From positions 6,014,001 to 6,078,000 of the forward strand of contig NZ_AP022576.1 of the NCBI RefSeq assembly GCF_010730355.1: DNA of 64,000 bases, in the 5' to 3' direction. The position numbers and the translations under genes are program-made. Source of the stretch: Mycobacterium florentinum (GTDB taxonomy: Bacteria; Actinomycetota; Actinomycetes; Mycobacteriales; Mycobacteriaceae). The notes beneath the pieces are model-generated. The model was not told the origin of the DNA and made no database searches. It saw only the letters and a program-made list of their open reading frames with translations. Numbering within the stretch: the first letter of the stretch is position 1; every line of letters starts with the position of its first letter. Positions 34,786-43,861 of this stretch are shown one piece after another.

Positions 34786-36282
34786 CTAGCGGAAGTCCAT
34801 CCAGTGACCATGCGGCGTCCAGCCCATGTGGAAGGGCAGCTCGATCTTGCAGATCGGACCGGCGGTGATGTCGTCGGTGTCGAAGATCTGGAACTCACCG
34901 CGCCGGTCAGCCCACCACGACACCGGCACGATGATGTAGCCGTCGCCCTCGGGAGCGTCGATGGTGCGCGGTGCGAATGAGGCCTCGAGCACCGCGGCCA
35001 GTTCGCCCTGACCCCGGATCTGGTAGATCTGCTCGCTGACCTTGTCGACGTCGTTGCGGATGAGACTGTCCATCCGCATGCCTCGCTTCTTGGGCTGGCC
35101 GCCGATCTGGAAGCCGTAGCGGTGCCCCTTTCCGTAGAAGCGCTGGTCGACTTTGCAGATCTCGGAGGGTAGTTCGGACAGCTGCTCGGCCTTGGTGTTT
35201 CCGGTGGTCAGGTTGACGGTCCAGCGCCCCAGGTAGCTCGCGGCGTTGCTGAAGAACAGCGCGGCTTGGTCGCCTTCCTGGAACTCGTTTTCCATCGGGA
35301 AGGGCGGCGTGTTGAAGATCGGCGCGTCGAGGATGAGTTGATCGCCCTTGATGTTGGCCGTCATGGTGTGCATGACATATTGCGCGGGCAGCTCGGTCCG
35401 AATCCACCGGATCTCACCCTGCAGGTTGTGCCGCGGGATCAGTGCGATGGTGATCGGCAGCTCGGGTTCCCACCCAAAGACGGCGTATCCCTTGCTATTG
35501 CGCTTCAGGTCGATGATGAATGGCTGGAACGGCATCACAACCCATTCCGGGGTGAGCCAAATATCATGTGCCACCGTGTTATACGGCGCATCCCAGAGGT
35601 CACGGGATTCCACCGTGCCATCGGGGTGCACATACTTCATCGACACATAGGGTGCGGTATCGCTGTACGACCAGCCGTAGAGGATGCCGGTGTCCTCATC
35701 CCATTTCGGGTGAGCGCAGAACGTTCCGTCTCCGAAGCACACGGGTTCATGTGGGCCCCTGGACAAAGCCGGCGCCCATGGCACGATGCCCTTGGTCTCC
35801 AGCGTGATCGGATCGATGACCTGGGGTGGAGCCCCCAGTTCGCCCGACACGATCAGCTCGCCGGCGAACGGGAAGATGTTGATGCTCGCGGTGCCCTGCG
35901 GGGTGTGGGCGTTCTCGGGGGTGCGCACCACGGCGCCGTAGCCGTAGTCGCGGTAGTCGCCGAATCCACCGTCGGAGTAATCGAACATGCCACGGCCATA
36001 CTTGTCTTCGAGGACGTACTTGGGCGTGCGTACCCAGCGGTTGCGGAAGTCGGCGCGGCCGTTCTCGAAGACCAGGCCCTGCACCATGCCGTCCATCGCC
36101 AGCAGCGGCGTCGTGCCCTGTTTGGCCGGTCGTTTCCAGCAGGGGCCGGTGCGGTAGATGCCACCCGCCAGGTCTTTCGGGATCTCGCCGTGCGTGACGA
36201 TGCATTCCTCGACCGTGGCTTCGAAGCGCATCGGTTGGAACGGTCCCTTGGTCGTCACCGTGTCCGGAACGGAGTAGCTCAT
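34786..36282 (-). CDS. Carotenoid cleavage oxygenase family protein
   Basis: The 498-residue length matches mycobacterial carotenoid oxygenases (about 500). The four iron ligands are in place: His191 (CAHPKWDEDTG), His239 (AHDIWLTPEW), His305 (MHTMTANIKGD) and a C-terminal His at 491 or 493 (TPHGHWMDF). The family cleaves C=C bonds of carotenoids, apocarotenoids or stilbenes with O2. Substrate here is unknown. ATG 36282 follows AGGGAGC; ATG 36321 is less likely. It is followed by AveC-like 4. TGTAAACGATC sites occur upstream. Confidence 0.9.
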   Translation of the reverse strand: MSYSVPDTVTTKGPFQPMRFEATVEECIVTHGEIPKDLAGGIYRTGPCWKRPAKQGTTPLLAMDGMVQGLVFENGRADFRNRWVRTPKYVLEDKYGRGMFDYSDGGFGDYRDYGYGAVVRTPENAHTPQGTASINIFPFAGELIVSGELGAPPQVIDPITLETKGIVPWAPALSRGPHEPVCFGDGTFCAHPKWDEDTGILYGWSYSDTAPYVSMKYVHPDGTVESRDLWDAPYNTVAHDIWLTPEWVVMPFQPFIIDLKRNSKGYAVFGWEPELPITIALIPRHNLQGEIRWIRTELPAQYVMHTMTANIKGDQLILDAPIFNTPPFPMENEFQEGDQAALFFSNAASYLGRWTVNLTTGNTKAEQLSELPSEICKVDQRFYGKGHRYGFQIGGQPKKRGMRMDSLIRNDVDKVSEQIYQIRGQGELAAVLEASFAPRTIDAPEGDGYIIVPVSWWADRRGEFQIFDTDDITAGPICKIELPFHMGWTPHGHWMDFR

Positions 36283-36366
36283 GTTGCTCCCTGGTCCCTT
36301 TCTCTCGGGCTGCGCGCCCAACGTGCGGGCTGCGATATGGCTGATGCTAGTGCTGAAGCGCTCTCT

Positions 36367-36384
36367 TGTAAACGATCACTTACA
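36367..36384. promoter_or_regulatory. Candidate operator TGTAA-N2-GATC-N2-TTACA
   Basis: An imperfect 18-bp palindrome 85 bp upstream of the carotenoid oxygenase start. It shares TGTAAACGATC with the site at 36560-36575, so two copies of one element flank the 36283-36656 gap. Apart from these sites I see no gene in that gap. Confidence 0.45.
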
Positions 36385-36559
36385 TCACAGTATAGGTATT
36401 ACCGGTGACCTGACACACATCCGGATGTGGTGATCGGACGGCCTGCTGCATGCACGTATCTTCGTCAAATAGCCGGTAAATGGCTGTTGACCGGGCCGAC
36501 AGCAGTTGCATTCGAGGTGGGCTGGTTGGTGCGTATTGCGTGCGCCGCCCCACTCAGTA

Positions 36560-36575
36560 TGTAAACGATCGTTAG
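36560..36575. promoter_or_regulatory. Candidate operator containing AACGATCGTT
   Basis: The third exact copy of AACGATCGTT (36564-36573), within a TGTAAACGATCGTTAG stretch upstream of the MarR gene. It links this promoter with the AttH-like gene promoter at 17988. Confidence 0.5.
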
Positions 36576-36656
36576 GCAAATCTTCGATCGCCCCCGCGGA
36601 AGTGAGTGCTGGCGCGTCGACGGAGTGGGGAACCGTGCGGTGGTCCATAATCGGAC

Positions 36657-37187
36657 ATGGCTATCCAGCACCCGTCGGCTCGGACGATCACCGTCGAGGA
36701 GTACCGGGAACTACTGGCCGAACGGCTGGGCGCGGACGACGTGGTGGGCCAGGATGCGGCAGAGCATGCCGAGCTCGTGTTCAACCTGAGTCGGTTGCAC
36801 TATCGATTGTCCCGGGACTTCGAGGGGCTGCACCGCCGCCGCGGCTGGACGTGGGCGGGCTTTCGCATCATGAATGTGTTGTGGGCGATCGGCGCTGCCG
36901 AACTGCGCGATGTTGCGCGATTGTCCGGCGCGTCGCGGGCCGCCGTCTCGAGTGCGCTGAACACGCTCGAGCGCGATGGCCTGGTTCACCGCGTGCGCGA
37001 CGGCGCCGACCGTCGCTTGGTCCGCATCCAGCTCACCCAGGAGGGCAGCGGTGCACTTCGCGAGGCGATGCGCGAGCAGGGCGACCGGGAGCGTGCGTGG
37101 CTGTCGGAGCTTGCCCCCTCCGACCAGCAGCGGCTGAGCCGGCTTCTGGGCGCACTAGCAGACCGTCAGGCCCCACCAAAGCCATGA
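36657..37187 (+). CDS. MarR family transcriptional regulator
   Basis: This 176-residue protein has a winged HTH: LRDVARLSGASRAAVSSALN as helix-turn-helix, then TLERDGLVHRVRDGADRRLV as the wing with the typical D-x-R-R turn. An N-terminal extension of about 55 residues forms the dimer helices. It is divergent from the carotenoid oxygenase gene across a 374-bp gap and may regulate it, although the palindromes in the gap look more like TetR sites. Confidence 0.88.
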   Translation: MAIQHPSARTITVEEYRELLAERLGADDVVGQDAAEHAELVFNLSRLHYRLSRDFEGLHRRRGWTWAGFRIMNVLWAIGAAELRDVARLSGASRAAVSSALNTLERDGLVHRVRDGADRRLVRIQLTQEGSGALREAMREQGDRERAWLSELAPSDQQRLSRLLGALADRQAPPKP

Positions 37188-37208
37188 GTCGGGCGCCCAC
37201 CGTCGTGG

Positions 37209-37844
37209 TCACGGGGGAGCGAGCGTTGCCCGGACGATGCGGCCGATTTCCCGCATGGTCCGTTGCGCGCGTTGCTCATCGGAATAGAAGCCGATGTCCA
37301 TTGCCAAGCCCCACAGCAGGTCCATGTAGACCTGCGTGGTGGCCTCGGTGTCCATGTCGGTGTCGATCTCGCCGGCACGCGCCGCGTTGGCAAGTAGGTT
37401 GTCGACGTAGTTACGTACCGAGTCGATCGGCAGCAGCGCCTTGTCACGAAGCTCCGGATGGGTGATCGCGTCGGCGGTGGAGATGACGAAGAACCGGACG
37501 AATGTCTCATCCGTCTGGCTGAACTCGACGGCACTTTCGAACACCGCTAGGACGCGACTGTGGACGGGGCCGATCTGTCCCTCGGCATTGGTGAGGATGT
37601 GGCCGGCCACGACATCGTGGACCGACGCCAACGCGGCACCGTAGAGCTCGATCTTGCTGGAGTAATAGTGCGCGATGGCATTGCGGGTGATCCCGGCGTC
37701 CTCGGCGATCTGTTTGAGGCTGGCCCGCTCGTAACCGGTGGTGGCGAACACCTGTCGGGCGCTGTGCAGGATCTTGGCTCGCGTCTCGGCGCCGTCGGCC
37801 CCCAACGGGCGGCCTGGTCGGCGCCGACCGGCGGGAGAGCTCAT
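37209..37844 (-). CDS. TetR family transcriptional regulator
   Basis: The protein has 211 residues from ATG 37844. It has a basic leader RRRPGRPLGADG; the HTH is ILHSARQVFATTGYERAS, then QIAEDAGITRNAIAHYYSSK. It is divergent from AveC-like 5 across about 206 bp, and therefore a candidate regulator of it. The longer frame to 37961 lacks a ribosome site. Confidence 0.86.
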   Translation of the reverse strand: MSSPAGRRRPGRPLGADGAETRAKILHSARQVFATTGYERASLKQIAEDAGITRNAIAHYYSSKIELYGAALASVHDVVAGHILTNAEGQIGPVHSRVLAVFESAVEFSQTDETFVRFFVISTADAITHPELRDKALLPIDSVRNYVDNLLANAARAGEIDTDMDTEATTQVYMDLLWGLAMDIGFYSDEQRAQRTMREIGRIVRATLAPP

Positions 37845-38050
37845 CGGAAAGACTCTACGAGCGGGACGCGCCACGTCGCCCGATAGTGCCGTACACAGCA
37901 CGTTGCTCTTCCCAGCCAAACACTGTTCGATTAATGTGAATGGGCTACGGCCGATTCGCATCGTCGAGCTTCAGGGTGCTCCACCGGCGGGATGCCGCGT
38001 CGCCGCGGTCGCGTTGGCAACGACGGTTCGGCCTGGCGGAAAGGCGCGAT

Positions 38051-39112
38051 ATGTCAAGCGGTCTCGACAAAGTGGATGCGGCGCCGCCGGGGCTGGTACC
38101 CATTCCGGCGGCCAAAGTCCCATGGCGCCCGCAGCACTACCTGGCCGTGATCGCGTGCTTGTTTCTCTTCTGGGGCGCGTGGACGCTGGTGGCCTGGGTT
38201 GCGGCGGGACCTCGACCGGTTACAAAGTATCGGGATCCCGGCTCGTCCGCCTATGCCATTGCGACGGCGTACGAAGTCGGCACGGTGTTGTTGGTCCTCG
38301 GCGTTGGCGCCTACGTCATCCGGGGATGCTTGCGACAGCGTCGCCTCACCTTCGACGCCCAGCTATGTATCGCAGGGCTGTTGGCGTACTGGCTTGACCC
38401 GTTCTACAACTTCATCGTTCCGATGAATCTGTACAGCTCGAACTTCGTCAATGTCGGCAGTTGGTGCAGCTATGCGCCGTTTGTCGTCAACAAGGCCTGC
38501 AGTGGGTCGCCCGAGCCGATCCTGGTCATCGGCGCCATCTACCTGGTGGGGTTTCTTGTTCTCGCGATGCTGGGCGGGCGGATCCTGCGGTTTGTCGAAG
38601 CGCGGCATCCGGGTGCCTCGCGGGCGAGGATGCTGTTGGCCGTTGCTCTTTTCGCGATCATCGTCGACCTGTTGATCGATGGCATCTCGAGCCAGTTGGA
38701 CCTGTGGAGCCAGTTCATCCCCGCCGGCCTCAACATTGCTACCGACGCGCGGCCGTTCCCCGCGACGCTGCCGGCGTCGGCAATTCTGTTCTTCGGCGCA
38801 CCGACCTTCGCCCGATACCTACGGGACGACAAGGGACGCACGCTTTTTGAGCGCGGCCTCGACCACCTGCGACCGGCCGCCCGAAGGACCTTGTCATTCC
38901 TATCGCTCGTCGGGTACATGCAGTTGATGGTGGCCGTAACCATCTTGCTCACCATCGCTCCGGTGGGCCTCTACGCCAACAACTCTCCGGTGTACCCGGC
39001 CCACATCATCAACGGGCAATGCGACATTGGGTCCGTGCACGGCAGCGCTTATGGTCCATGCCCCGGAACGCCGGGCTTCACCGCGCCGCTGCGACATCTG
39101 CCCCATCCCTAG
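38051..39112 (+). CDS. AveC-like spirocyclase family membrane protein 5
   Basis: This 353-residue polytopic protein has YWLDPFYNFIVPMNLYSSN, then VNVGSWCSYAPF and IIVDLLIDGISSQLDLW. In the latter the second acidic residue is Asp rather than Glu and the G-Y-Y motif is absent. The cytosolic loop is LRDDKGRTLFERGLDHL, and the C-terminal tail is YGPCPGTPGF. Closest to copy 3. ATG 38051 follows GGAAAGG; the frame is open from 37940. The CoA ligase gene starts 81 bp downstream. Confidence 0.77.
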   Translation: MSSGLDKVDAAPPGLVPIPAAKVPWRPQHYLAVIACLFLFWGAWTLVAWVAAGPRPVTKYRDPGSSAYAIATAYEVGTVLLVLGVGAYVIRGCLRQRRLTFDAQLCIAGLLAYWLDPFYNFIVPMNLYSSNFVNVGSWCSYAPFVVNKACSGSPEPILVIGAIYLVGFLVLAMLGGRILRFVEARHPGASRARMLLAVALFAIIVDLLIDGISSQLDLWSQFIPAGLNIATDARPFPATLPASAILFFGAPTFARYLRDDKGRTLFERGLDHLRPAARRTLSFLSLVGYMQLMVAVTILLTIAPVGLYANNSPVYPAHIINGQCDIGSVHGSAYGPCPGTPGFTAPLRHLPHP

Positions 39113-39193
39113 GGCGTCTCTAAGCCGCCCAGCGAGGGCGGCCTAGGATTTTTAAGCACACTTAGATAACGCCGACGATCGGAGCGCAGATTG

Positions 39194-40726
39194 GTGTTTG
39201 CCGCAACTGACTGGGTGGCCTATCACGCGCAGCATCACGGTGAGTCCCTTGCCCTCGGGTGCGCCGAGGACGGGCGGCGAACGACGTGGGCGCAATTGGA
39301 AGCCCGGGTCGCGGGCGTGGCCGCCACCCTGCACGACCTCGGGGTCGGACCCGGCGATCGGGTGGCGATGATCAGCGAGAACGACCCGCGCGTGTTCGAG
39401 GTGCAGTTCGCCTCCATGCGCCTCGGTGCGTTGTTCGCGCCGCTGAATTGGCGCCTGCACGTCAGCGAGATCCAGGAGATCTGCCTTGACGCCCGCCCGA
39501 GTGTGATCGTTCACGACGATCGGTGGGCAGAGGTTGCGGTTGCCGTAGCCGCGAAAGCCGATATCGGACAGCGCGTGTCGTTCAACGGGCCGCACGACGC
39601 GGTGGATTACGAGTCGGCTCTCGCGACGGCGGTCCCATTCCATGCGACGGGTTCGATTGCGATGGATCAGCCCACTCACATCCTGTACACGTCCGGCACG
39701 ACCGGGCGGCCAAAGGGCGCCCTGTCGACCAACGCCACCCTGGTGTGGCAGGCCCTCAACACGGCCCACACCACGGGGTTCTCCCAACCCGGATGTCACC
39801 AGCTCAATCCCATGCCGCTGTTCCACGCGGGCGGGCTGAACGTGATGGCCAACCCGATCCTGTACTTCGGCGGCGCGGTCACGACGATGGCCCGCTTCGA
39901 CCCCGAAGACGTCCTTCATCAGTTGGTCAGCCGTGACCCGCCGATCACCCATTTCGCCGCCATCCCGATGTTCTACCAGCGGATCGCCGAGACGACCGGT
40001 TTCGCCGCGGCGGATCTATCGCGTCTGCGCCACGGGATCATTGCCGGAGCGGTCGCATCGCCCGAACTCCTGCAGTTGTGGGCCGACCGCGGTTTCGCCC
40101 TGCAGCCCCAATACGGCGGAACCGAGATGGGCCCAATGGCAACGGCTCTCGATGACGAGATGGGACATCTGGGCGATGCGAAGAGAGGCTCGACGGGTCG
40201 CGCCGCGCCGCATACGCAGATCAGGCTCGTCGACGCCGCGGGTCGCGACGTGGCGGACGGCGTCACGGGTGAAATCTGGTTACGGGGCCCGAGTATCACG
40301 GTCGGATATTGGGAACGCGATAACGCCGACTATTTCACCGAGGACGGCTGGTTTCGCACCGGCGACTCGGCGTACCGCGACCAGGCTGGCTTTTACTATC
40401 CGGTGGGACGCGTCAAGGAGATGTTCAAGTCTGGCGGGGAGAACATCTATCCGGCCGAAGTCGAACAAGTACTGTCGCTGCATCCCGATGTGCGTGACGT
40501 CGGCGTTGTCGGAGTCGCCGACGAGCAGTGGGGCGAGGTGGGATTGGCCGTGGTGGTTCCAGAACCCGGGACCACCGTTACCCTCGACGCTTTGAATACC
40601 TTTGCGGCACAACGGCTAGCGCGTTACAAGCTCCCGAAGCGACTGGCCTTCGTCGAGGAACTTCCTCGCAACGTCACCGGCAAGTTGTCTCGCGAGCAAC
40701 TCAGGTCGGATCATCGCGGGGTCTGA
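39194..40726 (+). CDS. Class I adenylate-forming acyl-CoA ligase (FadD-like) 2
   Basis: This 510-residue AMP-forming ligase has YTSGTTGRPKG at 165-175, PQYGGTEMGP in the A5 region, RTGDSAYRDQAGFYYPVGR (A7-A8) and a C-terminal PRNVTGKLSREQL with the catalytic Lys. GGAG at 39181 supports TTG 39191 or GTG 39194. It converges on the thioesterase gene with a 16-bp overlap of 3' ends. Substrate class cannot be determined. Confidence 0.88.
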   Translation: MFAATDWVAYHAQHHGESLALGCAEDGRRTTWAQLEARVAGVAATLHDLGVGPGDRVAMISENDPRVFEVQFASMRLGALFAPLNWRLHVSEIQEICLDARPSVIVHDDRWAEVAVAVAAKADIGQRVSFNGPHDAVDYESALATAVPFHATGSIAMDQPTHILYTSGTTGRPKGALSTNATLVWQALNTAHTTGFSQPGCHQLNPMPLFHAGGLNVMANPILYFGGAVTTMARFDPEDVLHQLVSRDPPITHFAAIPMFYQRIAETTGFAAADLSRLRHGIIAGAVASPELLQLWADRGFALQPQYGGTEMGPMATALDDEMGHLGDAKRGSTGRAAPHTQIRLVDAAGRDVADGVTGEIWLRGPSITVGYWERDNADYFTEDGWFRTGDSAYRDQAGFYYPVGRVKEMFKSGGENIYPAEVEQVLSLHPDVRDVGVVGVADEQWGEVGLAVVVPEPGTTVTLDALNTFAAQRLARYKLPKRLAFVEELPRNVTGKLSREQLRSDHRGV

Positions 40727-41640
40727 GCGTGGACATCGGGTTTGCGCGGAGCGACGAACACCATCTCTTGGGCGACGCTCGCCACGAGCTGTCGTGACCG
40801 GGAACGTAATTCGCCACGGCAGAACGCCCGGTATTCGTGGGCGATGGGGGCGAACTGCTCGAGCAACAGCCAGTCGTCAAGGCGCGCCGGACGATGGAAC
40901 CAGACCGAGTGGTTGAGCGTGGCCCCCAGTAGCGTCGTGTGACCGACCATGTCGTGCCACGCCATCCCGGTGGGAAAGTACACCGGTTCGAACATCGGCA
41001 GGTCCGTTGCGAAGGCCACGGCTGCGGCATCTGCTCCGGAGATCTCGCGTGGATAGCCAATAGCCGTCAGCCAGATACGGTTTCGCGGCGGCGCTGTCGA
41101 ATCGCTCCATGGTATGTGATCGACGTAGCGCAGATCGACTGGCCATCGCGGGCCGGCGTGGGCCGGAACCTCGGCTCCATACCGCGCCGACAGTGATGCA
41201 CGGCGCGACGGCAGCGTGTCGGGGCCGGGCAGCGGGTTGGTCGTGTCGCCGCGCGGCCATTCGTGTTCGATCGGTGCCGGGGAATCGCAGCGCGCCGGGG
41301 TGTGAAACGAGGCGACGGTGGTGGCCAGCATTCGTCCGTCCTGGCGCGCCGTGACCACGCGGGTAGACATCGAACGCGAATCACGCACCCGCTCGACGTC
41401 GTAAGTGACGGGACGTGTGTCGTCGCCCGCGTGCAAGAACGATGTTTGCAACGAGTGCGCCGGCCGGGTGGAGTCGACCGTCGCGGCCGCGGCCAGCAGG
41501 CTCTGTGCTCCTACCTGACCGCCGTAGAGCCGTGGCAGGCCGGAGTGAACGGGTGCGGCTCGATAGGTATCGGGCGCGATTTCGTGCAGCGCGAAAACCG
41601 TTCGCCACCAGGGCACCGATTCGTCGATATCGGCGGTCAC
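40711..41640 (-). CDS. Acyl-CoA thioesterase II family protein (TesB-like double hotdog)
   Basis: The product has 309 residues from GTG 41640. It shows GLPRLYGGQVGAQSLLAAA and HSLQTSFLHAGD in the first hotdog and DDWLL...RAFCRGEL followed by SVAQEMV in the second, as in TesB-like thioesterases. It would hydrolyse acyl-CoA, or bind it if degenerate. It starts 16 bp after the SDR stop on the same strand; the ATG at 41679 would overlap the SDR and is rejected. Confidence 0.82.
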   Translation of the reverse strand: MTADIDESVPWWRTVFALHEIAPDTYRAAPVHSGLPRLYGGQVGAQSLLAAAATVDSTRPAHSLQTSFLHAGDDTRPVTYDVERVRDSRSMSTRVVTARQDGRMLATTVASFHTPARCDSPAPIEHEWPRGDTTNPLPGPDTLPSRRASLSARYGAEVPAHAGPRWPVDLRYVDHIPWSDSTAPPRNRIWLTAIGYPREISGADAAAVAFATDLPMFEPVYFPTGMAWHDMVGHTTLLGATLNHSVWFHRPARLDDWLLLEQFAPIAHEYRAFCRGELRSRSRQLVASVAQEMVFVAPRKPDVHAQTPR

Positions 41641-41656
41641 CGACCTAGAGTAGTCG

Positions 41657-42487
41657 TCAGCGTGCGGTCGCACCGGCATCGACGGGGATCACCGCGCCGG
41701 TGATATAGCGGGCTTCGTCGGAGACCAGCCACGCGATCGCATTGGAGACGTCTTCGGCCTGGATGAGCTGAACGGGAAGGATATTGGTCATCGCTTCGAA
41801 CAGCTCGGGTACCTCGGGCGCGGCGCCCAGGAACGATTCGTTGTTGACCATGGGGGTGTCGGCACCGGTCGGGTGCAGCGAATTAACCCGAATGTTGTAG
41901 CTGCCCAGCGCATTTGCGTAAGCCCGCATCAGTCCCACGACGCCGTGCTTGGCGGCGGTGTAGCCCAACATCCCATACGTTTTGGAGCGCAGGCTGCGTG
42001 TTGTGCCCTTCAGGCCGGCAGCCGAGCTGGTGATGACGACGGCGCCACCGTGGTTCTGCTCGACCAGTGTCGGGATAGCCGCCTCGATTGTGTAGACGAC
42101 GCCGGTGAGCATGACGTCGATGCAATCGTGCCAGGCTTGCACCACGGTAGAGGTGGGACCCAGCACGGGCATGATGCCCGCGTTGGCGATGACGATGTCT
42201 ACCCGGCCGAACGCGGCCAACCCCTCATCCAAGACCTTGGTGACCGCTGCCTCGTCGCGCACATCGGCCTTGGCCGCCACGATCCGGCGGCCGAGGGCTT
42301 CGACTTCCCGGACCGTCTGGGCTAGCTCGTCCTCGGTTCCGAGCGGGTAGGGGACCGAGTCGATCTGCTCGCAGATGTCGAACGTGACGATGTCTGCACC
42401 GTCTTTGGCCAGTCGCACCGCATGCGAGCGACCCTGGCCCCGCGCGCCACCGCTGATGAAGGCCACCTTGCCGTCCAACGCTCCCAT
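41657..42487 (-). CDS. SDR family oxidoreductase, mycofactocin-coupled type
   Basis: The 276-residue protein has SGGARGQG at 12-19 for the NAD cofactor, NAG at 102-104, Ser154/155, Tyr176 and Lys180 (YTAAK). The [19 protein letters not shown] string and an insertion near residues 40-60 are typical of the mycofactocin-dependent SDR subfamily, which keeps NAD bound and passes electrons to mycofactocin. A secondary alcohol is the expected substrate. ATG 42487. It is the first gene of a pair with the thioesterase. Confidence 0.85.
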   Translation of the reverse strand: MGALDGKVAFISGGARGQGRSHAVRLAKDGADIVTFDICEQIDSVPYPLGTEDELAQTVREVEALGRRIVAAKADVRDEAAVTKVLDEGLAAFGRVDIVIANAGIMPVLGPTSTVVQAWHDCIDVMLTGVVYTIEAAIPTLVEQNHGGAVVITSSAAGLKGTTRSLRSKTYGMLGYTAAKHGVVGLMRAYANALGSYNIRVNSLHPTGADTPMVNNESFLGAAPEVPELFEAMTNILPVQLIQAEDVSNAIAWLVSDEARYITGAVIPVDAGATAR

Positions 42488-42617
42488 GCGAATCTCCCGT
42501 CCGGCGGCGACGTATGCCGCGGATCTCAATCTAACCGATCATTGTTCGATAATGTAGCGGCCAAATTTGCCCGGTCGTGGGGCTGTCGCGATTGACTAAC
42601 CAAACGACGATGGATTA

Positions 42618-43832
42618 GTGTGTGACGACATGGGCGAGGCGCAGGCCGAATCCGACAAGGCGGCCGCGGCGATTCTGCCGCACTACAACATGTGGGATCC
42701 CGAGCACGAGAAGGTCAAGTGGGGTGTCTTCGCGCATGCGCGGCGCAGTTGTCCGGTCGCCCATACGGATGCCGACGGCGGCGGCCAGTACGTCGTTACC
42801 CGCTACGAGGATGTCCGCCGGGTTCTTGAAGACCCCCAAACGTTTTCGTCGACCGGAGTTTCGCCGCGCCCCTCACCGGTGCAGCTCAACCCGCTCGATT
42901 CCGATCCGCCCTACCAGGTTGAACTGCGCAAGATCCTCAACCCGCTGTTCACTCGCAACTTCCTCCTGCGTTTCGAGCCCGAGCTGCGCAAGAATGCCAC
43001 CGAACTCATCGGGCGCTTTATCGACAAGGGGCGCTTCGACTTCATCCGGGAGTACGCGGGGCCGTTCGTAGGCAACGCGTTATCGCGGGTGGTGTTCAAC
43101 GAAGACGATCCCGAGAAGATGGACCATGCGGCAGAAGTCGTGATCAAGGTCGCCATCGAGGCCACCGACGAAGCTTTTTTCGAACTCGCGGTACTGGCCG
43201 GGCAATACATTGCCGAACGCGAAGCGAACCCCGTCGACCGCAACGACGTGTTGAACGCCATCGCCACCGGAACGGTGGACGGAGGCCGGCCGCTGACCGA
43301 TGAGGAACGACTCGGTGTGGTGACCGTCTTGTTTCTGGGCGGCCTCGACACGACCCGGGGCGCGATGGGCTCGATCGCCTACCACCTGGCCGGAGAGCCC
43401 GAACTTGAAGGGCGGCTGCGCGATCCGGCGTGGATTCGGCAGGACATGGATGAGTTCATCCGGTTGGAATCGCCGGTTGGCTGCCTCGGCCGAAGGGCTA
43501 CCCGCGACGTCGAACTTGGCGGAGTGAAGATCGGGAAAGGCGAGCAATTGCTGGTTCGCTTCGATTCCGCGAATCGCGATGAGGCGCGCTTCGCAGATGC
43601 GTCGCGCCTGAGGTTCGATGTGCGTCGCAGTAGCTCGGCCGGCTTCGGACTGGGGATCCATCGCTGCCTGGGTTCGCACTTCGCTCGCATCCAGATTGCG
43701 ATCGCTTTCGACGAGCTGTTCAAGCGGGTGACGAATTTGCGGTTCGCCGATCCGGGCGCCGAAGTGCGTTGGGCCCCAGGTATTGCCAACGGTCCAGAGG
43801 GTTTGGATCTGCTTTTCGATGTGATCGGCTGA
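42618..43832 (+). CDS. Cytochrome P450
   Basis: This 404-residue class I P450 has an I-helix GGLDTT at 241-246 with the D-T pair, the K-helix ExxR at 279-282 (EFIR), and the heme loop FGLGIHRCLG with Cys350. No N-terminal anchor, as in bacterial soluble P450s. It needs ferredoxin and reductase from elsewhere; none is in the window. GTG 42618 is given; ATG 42630 is an alternative. It is followed after 29 bp by a frameshifted alpha/beta hydrolase. Confidence 0.92.
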   Translation: MCDDMGEAQAESDKAAAAILPHYNMWDPEHEKVKWGVFAHARRSCPVAHTDADGGGQYVVTRYEDVRRVLEDPQTFSSTGVSPRPSPVQLNPLDSDPPYQVELRKILNPLFTRNFLLRFEPELRKNATELIGRFIDKGRFDFIREYAGPFVGNALSRVVFNEDDPEKMDHAAEVVIKVAIEATDEAFFELAVLAGQYIAEREANPVDRNDVLNAIATGTVDGGRPLTDEERLGVVTVLFLGGLDTTRGAMGSIAYHLAGEPELEGRLRDPAWIRQDMDEFIRLESPVGCLGRRATRDVELGGVKIGKGEQLLVRFDSANRDEARFADASRLRFDVRRSSSAGFGLGIHRCLGSHFARIQIAIAFDELFKRVTNLRFADPGAEVRWAPGIANGPEGLDLLFDVIG

Positions 43833-43861
43833 GCGTGGAGGTAGCCGGAAGTGATACGCAC

